A stretch of 64,000 nucleotides of DNA, taken from the NCBI GenBank assembly GCA_007844125.1, contig CM017561.1, positions 58,989,715 through 59,053,714 on the forward strand, read 5' to 3'. The stretch's first letter is position 1; every line of letters starts with the position of its first letter. Positions 38,301-53,300 of this stretch are shown here, piece after piece. The notes below the pieces were generated by a model. That model did not search any database. It saw only the letters and a program-made list of their open reading frames with translations, and was not told the origin of the DNA. Made by a program: the position numbers and the translations under genes. The stretch is from Sinonovacula constricta (lineage: Eukaryota; Mollusca; Bivalvia; Cardiida; Solecurtidae).

Positions 38301-41300
38301 TATCAGCTGCTTCAGGGCTCGACTCTTTGAACACCTCATATTGGTGGTTAGCGGTCAAAGCATTGAACCAGGTATCAGCCGCTCCAGGGTTCCACTCAAA
38401 CACCTCATATCGGTGATTAGCGGTCAAAGCATTGGACCAGGTATCAACTGCTCCAGGGTTCCACTCAAACACCTCATAGCGGTGATTAGTGGTCAAAGCA
38501 TTGGACCAGGTATCAGCCGCTCCAGGGCTCCACTTGAACACAACTTAGAGGTGGTTCTTGTTCAAAGCAATGGACCAGGTATCAGCCGCTCCAGGGCTCG
38601 ACTCTATGAACACCTCATAATGGTGGTTAGCAGTCAAAGCATTGGACCAGGTATCAGCTGCTCCAGGGCTCTACTCAAACACCTCATAGCGGTGGTTCGC
38701 GTTCAAGGCAATTGACGAGGTATCAGCCACTCCAGGGTTTGACTCTATGAACATCACACAATGGTGGTTAGCGGTCAAAGCAGTGGACCAGGTATCAGCC
38801 GCTTCACTCAAACACCTCATAGCAGTGATTAGCAGTCAAAGCAGTGGACCAGGTATCAGCCGCTCCAGGGTTCGACTCTATGAACACCTCATAATGGTGG
38901 TTAGCGGACAAAATAGCCGCTCCAAGGTGCGACTCTATGAACACCTCATAATGGTGTTAGCAGTCAAAGCATTGGACAAGGTATCAGCTGCTCCAGGGCT
39001 AAACAATACATAGCAATGGTCAGTGGTCGAGACATTGGACTCGGATTCAGCTGGTCCAGAGCTCTATTAACACTCCATAGCAATGGTCAGTGGTCGAGGC
39101 ATTGGATTCAATATCGGATAGTCCAGGGCTAGAAACTATAAACACTTTATGGCAGTGGTCAGTTGTCAAGACATTGGACTTGGTATTAGCTGGTCCAGGG
39201 CTCCAATCTCAAGACCTGGTAAGAGACCTTAGTGCTTGGGCAAGACTTCATGTTCTTCCTCCATGTTATCTCAGGTAGTTATAAACTGAACACTGAGCAG
39301 TCAGTCAAAAGAGAATAATTTCAGTAAATGTGAAAAGGGCTCATTTTTGTCCATTCACACTAAACTGTTGGCATGCAAATAAGGGAACAATTTATAAAAC
39401 TGAAGCACTTCTGATTTGAGAACTCAACGTTTAAATTACGGTTGCCTTGTAACTGGTAGCCAAGACATTCCATTAAGACACTGGTTGTCTGACACAAGGG
39501 ATGTTACATTAAAAGATTTAAAGCATGCAACTTAAATATATTAAATGCACTGTTAGACATAAGAGCAGCCTTTTTTTTATAGGATGAACAAATCTATGGG
39601 GCTAAATTGTTCATAATGGGACATTCATTCAAGGAACATGGTGTGATTATTCCAAATCATCAGATATTTAGTAAACATGTTATTTTTATTATTATTGAAT
39701 TTTATATGGAAAGTAATAAAAAATCATAAAATAAAATTTAAAAATAGAGTAAAAATAATCTGATGATTTGTATTATTCAGCTACCATGTCCCACTCTTTT
39801 GTTATACATAAATGGAAAATGAAATAAAAACACAACACTGTGTGTTTGTTTCAAATATGTATTCTGCCAAAAACGCTTTTCCATACATATAACAATAAAA
39901 TGTCTTAACCAACAAAAAACAAAATATTGCGTAAATGAAAACATTAGCAGATATTTCAATTTTGACATCTTTTTTGATTACTTCTTTAAAAACAAAATAA
40001 TATTTTCTGACACAAATATTCTAAAATGTCACAAGAAATTATTCATAACTTTTCTTTTATTGGAGAATCTACTTATGGATGAGCATGGAAGCTGAACTTT
40101 TTTTTCTAAACAGTAACACCATGTTCCTTTAAATCGTTTATGAGTAACAAAATACTATAGTGCTATATATGCACAGTATAAGATAATATAACATGAAAAA
40201 ATCCAACATAAAAATGACAAGAGAAAAAAACAACTAAACTGGCAATAAATAATTGAGACTAAATCACCAAAATTCCATGCATAAGGAGTAAAAAGTGACA
40301 ACATTTACAATTATGTAGACCAGAAAAATAAAAAAAAAACTTAAATTAATGCAAGTTTTTTATATGTTTACATAATGCTCTTATTAAAGCAGACTTGCTC
40401 AAATGAAAAAGGGAAAAAAGCATATTTAAAATAAAGTGCTGCATTAAACAAACTGTACAAGTGTAAACTTTGATAAACACATGTTAATCCTTGGCAACAG
40501 GAAATACTTTTTTTTACATTTTAACCCGAAAATGGCCAATAAAATTAAAACATTGTTAATATACAAGTCACTCAACTTAAAATGTTAAGTTAAAAATATA
40601 TTATCTTTCACCAAATCAAAAATGCTCCACAGGTAGAATATAAACATATACTTTAAAGGCATTTAAACAATTTAAAAATAAATAAAAACTATACAACATA
40701 AATTCTAATGATTTAAAAAAAATGTTACCAAACTGGTATCAGCAGTTTATATGTAAGCCACATGGAAAGATTACACCCAAAATAAATAATGCATAAATGA
40801 ACGTGTACTGGGTTGAAATACAGTATTTCTTTGGAATTGTTTTGGGAATGAGTCAAAAACTGGTTCAACAGAGAACTTGAAAAGATGGAAAAAATTTGAA
40901 AAATTGGATTTTGTGTGTGTGTGCGTGAAACTGATCATGTAGTGGGAAATGATTTGTTTTTGTAAAGGCCCAGACTGCCAATTACATGTACTTCTAAAGA
41001 AATATTAACCAATGGCTCAAAAAGAACTTTTTTACTTAATATTGTTAATTTTTTTAATAGATATAAGTTACAAACTTTAATCTCATAAAACAAAGTCATT
41101 TGCAAGAGTTTATTCACAGAAACATATGCCTTTCTAGACATAATTTGAAGATTGCAAAATAAGGTACATTATTTAAATGCTTCCCTTTTTCCCCAATATG
41201 ATAAATCTATTTAATATGAGACAGAAAAAGTCCTTAAATCACTTTATCAGAAGATATATTACCCATCCATACATTAACTAATCTTGTGTTAAGATGATCA

Positions 41301-44300
41301 GATACAATGATGACAGTGTTGAATGCTTATGTATAAATGACCAAATATCACAGAAAAATGTTTTCATTTTTTTTCTAAAAATGTTCAAATAAATGCTGTT
41401 TGTAGGAAAATAGAGCATCATAAAGATTACACATGTATGCATGCCTGTTACTATATCAGCTTGAAGAGAATAACATTTACACTACTACCGATGTATATGA
41501 GTATAATGCTAGCAATAGTTTTAGTAATTAATATTTTTTCTTTCTTTTTTATTTTTTTTTTTTTATTTCTTAAAACAAAGCACCAACTTGTAACATTACG
41601 CTTTTATTTTTTTGAAATATTGGTAAGGAAAACAAGTGAATGTATAAAAAGGAACACTTGAATATTTAAATGTTCATTCATAAAAAGTGTTTACATATTC
41701 AGAAAAATATCTTGCTTTTGGTTATAAACAGTATGCTTTTATTACTTTGGCATAATAAGAATAACTAAGGGTATTTATAAAATTCTTTGAAAATTAAAAG
41801 TATAAGATTGCAAGAAATTTCTATTTATTTTGGAAGAGAACAATAATCAACAACTGTACTATATTTATCCTGCACCCTATTTTAAACTACCTTGCATTAT
41901 TTATTATTATAAACCTGCAAGCTTATCATTAGCATTTTATTGGAATATTCATCACATTTGCATATGAATTTCCATATTATCTGCATATCATTACCCATAT
42001 TAAAAACAGTTTAACATATTCATGCATTGAAAAAGCTGGTTTGATGCAGTGTTGTAAAATCATCAGATGATCATCATTTTATTCTCAGTACATCATCATA
42101 ACCTTGCCAGCATAAGATGCTTTACGCACCTGTCTACCCTTGTAGTCCGCGGCAACATGACCAGACCTAGTTCTAAGAGGAGCACCTGCTCCGGGGCGAC
42201 CCCAGGGGTCAAAGTCTCCACCTTTTTGCATCTGAACTGACTCAACTGGAAAAGAAAGAATTATTAAAAATTGTTTTTCTTAATTTATAATGTACATAAA
42301 AATGGCCTGACAAAGTCCTGGGTTCTAATCCTGCTCCTGATCCAAGAGCTGCTGGACAAGTCTTTCCACTAACTAAAATTTTATCTGGATTGAAAGCATT
42401 TTAGTGTAACATTGGTAACATTCTTCCAAGATATCTTCTTAACCATATGTGTTAATGCATATTTTCATCTTGTGATAAATACCAAGGTGTAGTCTTTTAG
42501 TTATTACTAAACATCCAAATCGTTTTCATATGATATTGTATCTGGGGTTTATTTTTTCACTACTACCATCTCTCCGCTTATGAGATATTGCAAAAACTGG
42601 CAACCTGACCACTGAAGTACATTTTTTTTTAGATATACCACAGCAACAGAATTATAGTCATAAGAGGGATGTTCAGCTATTATTGGTGGAGTAACACCCC
42701 AGTAAAATGTCTGGGTAGAACCACAGGTGCACCACAGGTCAGCTAAAAGACATTCATACTTTGAAGTTCTTACCCGAATTTTACTAAAAAAAACTGCAGT
42801 AAGTGGTCGTGCAGTAAAAGAAGTTCCAAGTCAGTATCTTTACCCAGTGGGCCATGGGCATTTCTTCCTAGGATATGTTTGTTTGTTTTGTTTTGTTTCT
42901 TTGTTACATAGCACTGACAAAATTATGGTCACATTGACGACATCCAGCTAATTATTGGTGGAAAAAGATTTCTTTCTGGGTAGAACCAATGGCGCACCGC
43001 AGGTTAGCTGTAAAACCGCCCCACATGCAAGTTTTGGTCCTGACTGGGAATTGAACCATATGGTGAGGGGGTGAGAAGTTACAAGTCAGCAACTCTAACC
43101 GCTCGGCCACGGGCGACCCCTCATAGGATATGTGTGAGCCTGAAAATCAAATGCTTGTACTGTCTACCTGATTTCACCCTAATAAAAATGTATGGTCACA
43201 AGACAAGTTTATAATTGCGCTATATTTGCAGATATGGTACCTACCTCTTTCTCTCTCCCACTCTATCCGTTTCTTCTCTGCCAGGGTCATGTGGCGTCTA
43301 GGCAGGCCCACAGGACTTGTGTGAGTTGGCGGCTCTGGCGACCCTTCTGGCGTCCTTGACCTGATTTCTGGTGACCTTGACCTTCGACCTCTTCTCTCTT
43401 TAGCATCAGAGTAGTTTGTGGTTTCTGTGTCTCGACCTCTGTCATATTTGTCGAGCCTGGTAACAGGGTCAGATCGTGGTGCAGGGGGTGGTCTGTGTCG
43501 CTGAGGTTTTTTCTCCTCACGGTCTGGACTGCCATACTTCTCATTCAATTGGTGAATCCGCTCTTCCTCTTTCCTAGATCAATAATGAAATTGGAATGAT
43601 CAGAATACACATGTATAAAGTTGATATTTCTGTTTTGCAATATTTGCCTTTAATGATTTTTTTAATGTTTTTTGGAAAGGATCAGTGACAGAGAAAAGTA
43701 CATTACAGTGACACAATCAAGTTGCATTCAGTGAAGGAAGACTGCAGACCAATGTCTTGGTAGAACCTACAGCACTCCAGTCAGCTGAAGGATATCCTCA
43801 TATATTTATCACACCATCAGATAACTGTTTGGGAAGAATCCCCAGTACACAGCAGGTCAGCTTTTAAACCTTCCCACATTAAAGTCTTGCCCAAAACAAG
43901 ACTCGAACACCAACATGATGCGGGGCCAAGGATTCAGGTGTGACAGGTCAGCAATGCTATTATACTGGCTAGAGGTAGTGACCCATCAGTTGTTACCAGA
44001 TTCTAAATAATTCCTACTATTCATATTTGGTGATATAAATTGGTTATTTTGATCAGTAATTTAATTATTCCACATATTTACAAAGATGAAGGATGATCCA
44101 AGACACTTGATTGGTTAACACATCCAATGCCCAGCAAGCAAGACAGAATGTTTCCTCACTGACTTTGACCTTGCATTACGATAGTCTCTATTCTCATTTA
44201 AATATTTTTTTTTTTTTTTTTAACAAATAGTGATTTAATGTGCATATTGTAATTTAAATCATTCTAAATAATCAAAATAGTAACATAAGTCTTAAATTAT

Positions 44301-47300
44301 TAGGGTAAAAATATAAGTTTCAATTACCAACCCACAAGGGAAGTAAGACAATATTATTTTAAAAGAGGGAGTAATGTTCTCTCATTAAAAAATGATGTAA
44401 TTTCTACAGCATTAAGTCACTTTTTTTTCCTGCTGTACTCTCTGATTGAATATTATTTATGGATACCTTTGTCTGATGTGTAATGTCTTAAGTCCAATTT
44501 TCAATCTAAGTGCTAAGCTATCATTAATTTTTGTGGTTAGTTCAAGGATGTATGCTTGAATTTGAGACAAAAATACCTTCATTTAATTACTAAGCAAGGG
44601 TACAAATGTAAAAAAATAAAGGTGAAAAGGGTATACTACACACTGAAATATCAAAATAATCAAAAAGTAAATTAAATAAACATGAAAAAATGTATCATTG
44701 TCATTCACTTACCTCTCCTCTTCATCTAATAGTTTCTGACGTGCCATTTCAAGACGGCGTCTCTCTGCCTTGGTCATATGACGCCATGACAGATCAATCG
44801 GTAATCCGATCTTATCTCGCGGAGATGGTAATTCTTCTAGTTTATCTTCACTTTCTAACACACTGAGTCCATGAGTGTCCAGTTTATCCCCATTATCCTT
44901 TCGTTCAACTGAGTCACTTTTATTTTTCCGAGATTTTTCACTCCGCCTTTGCTCCTTACGATCCCGTGCCTGTGTTTCTATATCATCAGTCTCATTATCA
45001 GAATCGTTGCGCTGTTTTGATCTATTTCTATGTCTACGCTTGTTATAATCGTCATCATCCTCATCATCACTGTGATGTTTTGAGTTTTTCTTCTTCCGTC
45101 TTTCTTTCACTTCATCAACATCATAATCATCATCATCGTCGTATCTGTGCTTGGAATGGTTTCTCCTATTTCTCCGTCTTACATTCTCACTCTCATCCTC
45201 ATCCTCATCTATCTGTTTCCGACTTTTCTGCCTTCTGTTTTTCTCATCCCTGTCATTGTAAAAGTCGTCATCGTCCTTCTTAGATTTACGCTCTTTTCTA
45301 TAAAATGCAATTTAAGACATTATTAAGAGTGCTGCCTAATACATGATGATATTTGAAACTTAATTTTATGTAGAAGAAAAAAACAACATAAGAAATATGC
45401 AGACAAGAGTGCTATAGTTAAACAGACAATTACATCTTGATGAATGAAACTGAAAAATATTTTGTCTTGTATTGGTTGGTATACATGTATTTTAACCGGC
45501 TCTTTTTCAGATAACTGGAAACAATAGCGGCTATTAGATTTTTGAGCTTAGTTTCAAATCTGTTTCATAAATTGTATTATTAAAGTTGTTTTTTCATATT
45601 AACTGCAAAGATATTATTTAAAAATGTACATTACTTTGTGCTGCTTGTCATGACTTGGTCATTAGAAGTTTTTTGTTAAAAATGTCAAAACTTTAAAGTT
45701 TTTTTAATTATAATTTATATTTTTATTACATATGAAATACATACAACCAAATCATTGAGTTTATGCAACCAGATTTAAAACTAAGCAAAAAAAAAGGGAT
45801 GGCCATTATTTTTTCCAGTTATCTGAAACAGAACCAACTGCAAAATGGTTTTCATGAACACACAAAATAGAGATTAACTCAGCAGTCCAAAAAAGTTCCT
45901 CCATATTATTTTTGAATAAAACTAATTTCAACAAAATCTGTGCTTAAGACACAATTCGTGACACAAATCATTATATTTAAACCAACTTTCCAGCCAAAAA
46001 TGGCAAACACTGCAGCATCTGTAACCTTTTTCTACAACATGGAAAAATGGGATTTTACTTAATTCAGTAGCTTTATCAATAAACCTGTTAATGCTAGAGT
46101 GTATCTCAATGGCCAATCATTTCATCAACCTCAGTATCAGAAGTTTCATAGAAGAACATGTGTTACCAAAGAAAAGCTTGTTTCTTTCAACAGTCAGTCT
46201 AAAGAACACATGATTGTGAAATGTGTTTCTGTTTTTGTCAAGGTTTGATTAATTAGATATTAACAATATATTGGAAAGATAAAAACAAAGGAACTACTAC
46301 ACAGCTTGATACGTATGACTACATACTTCTACTGCATATATGAAACAATCTTAGGTTAGTAACTATAATAATTTTGACTGCTGTCTGGCATTTTCTATAA
46401 ACATGAGCTTTTCTTCAATAGTTTCCTTCCCTATTTGTAGTGCAAGATAGTCTGACAAAAATCCACAAAGTATAAAAGGGGCATAACTCTGTCAAAAATT
46501 TAGGGTTATCTGCCCTTTTAAAATGGGTTCTGCTATTTGTGGTGAATAAGTATTCCAATTTGGAAGTTAATATCTTTAAAAGGTGGACTTAATAATATAA
46601 ATAACATTATATCATGCATTTGCAATGGTTATTCGACATTTTTATGGAGCAATAAATAGTTCTCTTCCCAATCAGACAGCCTCCCAATCTACACTCTTGG
46701 CCTAAAAAAATCTGTGTTTGGTAGGCTAATAGTTTAACCAAATCATTACATTAGAAACATTTTTTTCTCTTAATAAATATATTTTTAGTGTATCTTATCA
46801 TGTACTGTCATACATACATCAACAAAAAATAAATGTCTTAATAACAAAATGGTAACAATTGGCTTTTATGTAATTTACAGGTTAGATATATGCCTGATAG
46901 ATTATTGCAAAATTTAACTAAAACACAGAATAAACACTTACACAACAATATTGAATTAGAAACACATCCTTAGATACTGTTGTTTTGTGCTCAGACACTA
47001 TCTTTTAAAGCACAGTTTATAAAAAAGATGATACAGGTAACATTGAGGTTTTTGTTTCATTTCAAAGCACTCTTAAAGGCCACATGAATTATCATTTTCT
47101 GATTGATTAAAGCAGATGGTTTAAGGTTGTTTAATTAAGCATTAAACACACTTTTATATTGATAAACTTCTTTTTTTAAATACCATTTCTTTCATGTCAA
47201 TGTTTCGTGCTTTTTATTAATTTAGACGATCTTCAGGTTAGTAATAAAAAATAAACAAGTCTACAAATAGAACTGTAAATCTGGTAAATATTCATGCATA

Positions 47301-50300
47301 CACTTACAAAAACAGCATAAGGTGCAACTATACCGACCCATATGTATGACAAAGTGCCCTTTAAATATATTTAATTTGTTGTGTTTTGTTGTTTTTTTCA
47401 CAATTAAAATCTTCTTATAACCAATATACAATGTGATTGTACTGGACACTGCAGCCAAACTATTCAGACATCGGGGTGAACAGTCAGATCAACTCTCGTA
47501 CATTGACTGTAAGCAGAGAAGCTTTACCACTATCATTTTTTTTTAAACCTTTGGTACGTCACAGCCTGGAAGTGAATCTGATCATTTCTGTACATGATTC
47601 CAATGTCCTACTTTTTTTTCCTACATAATAAAATTGTGGAAGTTCTCTTGAAAAAACTATATAAATTAAGTCTTTTTCATGTATGCTAAGTTCATGTATA
47701 AAAAATATTGTTTTTTCATCCTAATATCAACCACAGTAACATCATTAAGTTGAATTTGAAAAACCAATTAACACTTCCTGTTAAGAGTATCATTATATAC
47801 AAATTATATTAACTATTTATTAAACCAATATGGTGCCTTTAAAATGCAAGGTTTGAAAAAGAGATTGTAGGCCTGAAATCAATTACAAAATATGTTAAAA
47901 TGTATTAGTTGTGTATATTTCCTTGTAAATATAGGACTACTATACTGTTAGTTTCCTATAGAGCCAATACACAGCTAAAACAGTTCTAAAGCATAAGCAG
48001 TAAAAGAGAAAAGTCTGTTGTTTCTTTGTTTTTTATTGGGTTTTTTTTTGTTGTTGATGTGTTTACATTTATTTTTTTAATTTATTTATGAAAACTACCC
48101 AACCAATGTCTATATTGTGACATCAAGCTATCACTGGTTGATGTAAATCCCTTTTAAATGTCTGGGTAAAACCAGTGACACACCATAGGCCAGCTGGACG
48201 ACATCTTCATATCAAAGTTTTCAGCTTACAGGGACCCACTAGGTGAGGAACTGAGCAGTTACATGTCTGCAACAGTAACCACTCTGTCACGTTAACATCC
48301 TTTCATATATTCTGCTAGAAAGATAATGACATTACTTCTGGGCATCCCACATTAATATTTCAGCCCATTTAAATATTTCAGCCCATATGTCACATTTATA
48401 TTTCAGCCCATATGTCACATTAATATTTCATCCCATATTAGTCACATTAATATTTCATCCCATATTAGTCACATTAATATTTCACCCCATATTAGTCACA
48501 TTAATATTTCAGCCCATATAAATCACATTAATATTTCAGCCCATATTAGTCACATTAATATTTCAGCCCATATTAGTCACATTAATATTTCAGCCCATAT
48601 TAGTCACATCAATATATCAGTCCATATTAGTCACATTAATATTTCAGCCCATATAAGTCACATTAATATTTCATCCCATATAAGTCACATTAATATTTCA
48701 GCCCATATTAGTCACATTAATATTTCAGCCCATATAAGTCACATTAATATTTCAGCCCATGTAAGTCACATTAATATTTCAGCCCTTATTAGTCACATTA
48801 ATATTTCAGCCCATATAAATCACATTAATATTTCAGCCCATATTAGTCACATTAATATTTCAGCCCATATAAATCTTTCAGCCCATAAAAATCACATTTA
48901 TATTTCATCCCATTTAACTCACATTTACATTTCAGCCCATATAAGCTGCATTTATATTTCAGCCCATATAAACTGCATTTATATTTCAGCCCATATAAGT
49001 TGCATTTATATTTCAGCCCATATAAACTGCATTTATATTTCAGCCCATATAAGTTGCATTTATATTTCAGCCCATATAAGTCACATTAATTTTCAGCCAA
49101 TATAAATATTTCAGCCCATATAAGTCACATTTTTATTTCAGCCCATATAAGTCACATTAATATTTCAGCCCATATAAGTCACATTAATATGTCCGCCCAT
49201 ATAAGTTGCATTAATATGTCAGCCAATATAAGTCACATTAATATTTCACCCCATATAAGTCGCATTAATATGCCACCCTATATAAGTTGCATTTATATTT
49301 CACCCCATATAAGTCGCATTTATATTTCACCCCATATAAGTAACATTTATATTTCACCCCATTTAAGTCACATTTATATTTCACCCCATATAAGTAACAT
49401 TTATATTTCACCCCATTTAAGTCACATTTATATTTCACCCCATATAAGTAACATTTATATTTCACCCCATATAAGTCGCATTTATATTTCACCCCATTTA
49501 AGTCACATTTATATTTCACCCCATATAAGTAACATTTATATTTCACCCCATATAAGTTGCATTTATATTTCACCCCATTTAAGTCACATTTATATTTCAC
49601 CCCATATAAGTCGCATTTATATTTCACCCCATATAAGTAACATTTATAATTCACCCCATATAAGTAACATTAATATTTCACCCCATATAAGTAACATTTA
49701 TATTTCAGTCCATTTAAGTCACATTTATATTTCACCCCATATAAGTAACATTTATATTTCACCCCATATAAGTCGCATTTATATTTTACCCCATTTAAGT
49801 CACATTTATATTTCACCCCATATAAACTGCATTTATATTTCAGCCCATATAAGTCACATTAATATTTCAGCCCATATAAGTCACATTAATATGTCCGCCC
49901 ATATAAGTTGCATTAATATGTCAGCCAATATAAGTCACATTAATATTTCACCCCATATAAGTCGCATTAATATGCCACCCTATATAAGTTGCATTTATAT
50001 TTCACCCCATATAAGTCGCATTTATATTTCACCCCATATAAGTAACATTTATATTTCACCCCATTTAAGTCAAATTTATATTTCACCCGATATAAGTAAC
50101 ATTTATATTTCACCCCATTTAAGTCACATTTATATTTCACCCCATATAAGTAACATTTATATTTCACCCCATATAAGTCGCATTTATATTTCACCCCATT
50201 TAAGTCACATTTATATTTCACCCCATATAAGTAACATTTATATTTCACCCCATATAAGTTGCATTTATATTTCACCCCATTTAAGTCACATTTATATTTC

Positions 50301-53300
50301 ACCCCATATAAGTCGCATTTATATTTCACCCCATATAAGTAACATTTATAATTCACCCCATATAAGTAACATTAATATTTCACCCCATATAAGTAACATT
50401 TATATTTCAGTCCATTTAAGTCACATTTATATTTCACCCCATATAAGCAACATTTATATTTCACCCCATATAAGTCGCATTTATATTTTACCCCATTTAA
50501 GTCACATTTATATTTCACCCCATATAAGTCGCATTTATATTTCAGTCCATTTAAGTCACATTTATATTTCACCCCATATAAGTAACATTAATATTTCACC
50601 CCATATAAGTAACATTTATATTTCAGTCCATTTAATTCACATTTATATTTCACCCCATATAAGTAACATTTATATTTCCCCCCATATAAGTCATATTTAT
50701 ATTTCCCCCCATTTAAGTCACATTAATATTTCACCCCATATAAGTCACATTTATATTTCACCCCATATAAGTAACATTTATATTTCAGTCCATTTAAGTC
50801 ACATTAATATTTCACCCCATTTAAGTCACATTAATATTTCAGCCCATTTAAGTCAGTAGAAAATGTGCTGATTCACTGAAATCAATTATCTACAAACATT
50901 AAAGGTTATATTTGTATTTGCTGAAACTAAGTCACACAACTTTTTCCCTGATGTCACATTTAATCTTTACAGCAACAACTTAATCAATATTGGATAATGG
51001 GGAAATGTATTTTAGCTCTGCACTGGGAAAACACTGTTGTATTGACAAAGACCATTTAAAATACAAGTAAAACCTTTTAATGAAAGTGCAAGTTTAGTTC
51101 TGCTTTGAACAGAAGTTTCCATTATTCATAGACTAAGAGGCTTTTTTCCTTTCCTTTTAGGTACAAATAAAACAAAGATACATTGTAGAAAAGAACAATG
51201 AACACTCTTTCTAAAAGCTATCTTGTGTTGTTGCTTTTTTAAAGTTCAGTTTCTCTTATGCTTCACTTAACATTAAGCGGTATGACATCATAAATTAAAA
51301 GTTTATCAGTCTCATTTTTGCAAAATTAGGTTGTTTTTTATTTTCATCAAAGACTTTTCTCTCACACTCAATAATGCATACATTATATAAGCAGAACTAC
51401 AAAGCCGCATATCAAGCAGGTACTACTATTGAAGCACAAACTACAATACATGCGTAGATATTGATTCTATTACTGAGCCACACACTACACTCAACCCATC
51501 TTGTACCTTCGGTGATGCTTCGTCTTTGACTTTTTCTCTATTCTCAAACTATCATCACTTTCATAGCTCTCATAATCACTGTTTAAACAAAGAAATGTTA
51601 GATTTTAGCTGTGACTGTTGTCTAACATAATCAGGATATGAAAAACATATTTTACCACTTGACCTGAGGATTAACGCATAAGATTTTGAACTCATTCTGT
51701 TTAAAAAAAATCATGTTGCATTTGTTTTATGTATCTTGAGCTAAAGGTTCACTACAGAATTTTCAGTAGAAGTGGAAAACAAGATTTGTGTGTGTGCCCC
51801 CTTATGGTTTATTTTGCTGCATTTATTAACAGTTAACAACAATACTTAGTCGTTTGCTTAAAAATACATGCAAAAGGAAATAGACATTGCTAGGGACTCT
51901 GCAGAAAATAGTGCAGATTCTGGTCAGACAGCTTCCTGTGGGATCTTTAGTACAATCTTAACCTCAATGATTCATGTGTAGAAGATTTATAGTTAATGTT
52001 GTTTTTGTGGGGTTTTTATCTATTTTTTAATGCAATGCAAAATCTTCATAGTCAAATTGGCAATGTCCTGTTTTATTGGTGCAGGAAGATTCCTGACATG
52101 TGTCTAGGTAGAACTACCAGCACTCTGCAGATCAACTAGAAGACCTCCCCACATTATAGTTCTTGTCACACCAGGACTTGAACCCTTAGACTGAGGTCTT
52201 AGCAATTTATCAACATTACATGTCCTCCTTATAATGACAAACATAAAGTTATTAAAATGAAAAAGGCACTTTAGATGCAAAAAAGCAAATTAATAAAAAC
52301 AAACAAAACAGCAAACAATTTCTGGTGTCAGTAAATATTAATTTTGTCCAATTACTGTGATAAGCTCTTTAAAATTGAACACTAATTCTAATAAAAGTGA
52401 AATAAAATAACAATGAAACAAGACAAAAGCAACAAATAAAAAATGTGATCAATTTAAATTTTATATAAAGTAAAAGTCAACAAAACAGAAAACAAACCTC
52501 TCATGACTACACAGCTATAACCAAAACAGCTAGAAAATAAGTTCATTTTTAACAACCACCAAAGCATTTTTTTTTAAATAAATAAGAAACTCTGCAATGT
52601 ACATTCCAACCTAAAACAATGGTCCATCGGACAAAATTATAAAAAAGGTGGCATATAAAAAGCCCTTCGAACTCTAAATTTATTTCATTACAGCAAATAA
52701 ATGGAAAAATAAAATCAAATTCATAAAAAAATTACTTACGAAGGTGCCTTAGTTTTTGTATTGTTGTCGAGTAGTGAATAAATACTGTTGTTTTCGGATG
52801 CTGGCTCCTTCTTTTTCATTCTTCTGCCCCCTTCCTTATGTGTTGGTTTGTCATCATCCGAGTCATCGTAGTCACGCCGCCGTGGAGACTCTATGGTGAT
52901 CTCATTCTTGTTATCGTGATCAGCTGAAAATGGTAAAATGAAATATATAATAAACAGTAATAGACATAAATTGCTTATTTGGATCAGATCATTGGGTTTA
53001 TGGTTATGATGCTGTATTTGGGCAATTTATTACATCTACTAAAAACCTTAGCACAAAATCAGACTCTTAATGTAAGAAACTGATGCTTAGGAAAGGTGTT
53101 TACTTGTATTTAAATCTTATTATGTAATATTATTTATCGACAAAATCATATTTTCCAAAAAAAGAAAGTTAAAGTAACTTAAACATGGCAGCAAATAGTA
53201 AAGATCCTGATCAGACAGCTTTAAGTAGAAACTGGCCAAACTGAGTCTACACTTTTCTTTTTTACATTTGTGATAAGCTGGCAAAGATACAAATAATCAA

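Noticed and set aside
36025..38541. Large minus-strand ORFs as a real repeat-protein gene
   Set aside because: They are broken by in-frame stops, have no start, splice or domain support, and are explained by the 72-bp satellite. The frame pattern is kept as a finding but not called as a gene.
41437..41661. Hydrophobic 74-codon + strand ORF
   Set aside because: The hydrophobicity comes from a T-rich run read as Phe. There is no other support.
43040..43121. Functional Leu/Ser tRNA gene on the - strand
   Set aside because: The head is tRNA-like but is followed by the S2 SINE body shared with several other copies in the window.
49189..50859. 556-codon + strand ORF of ISPHISNIY-type repeats
   Set aside because: It is produced by a 27-bp satellite whose period is a multiple of three. 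It opens several frames on both strands and lies antisense inside an intron.
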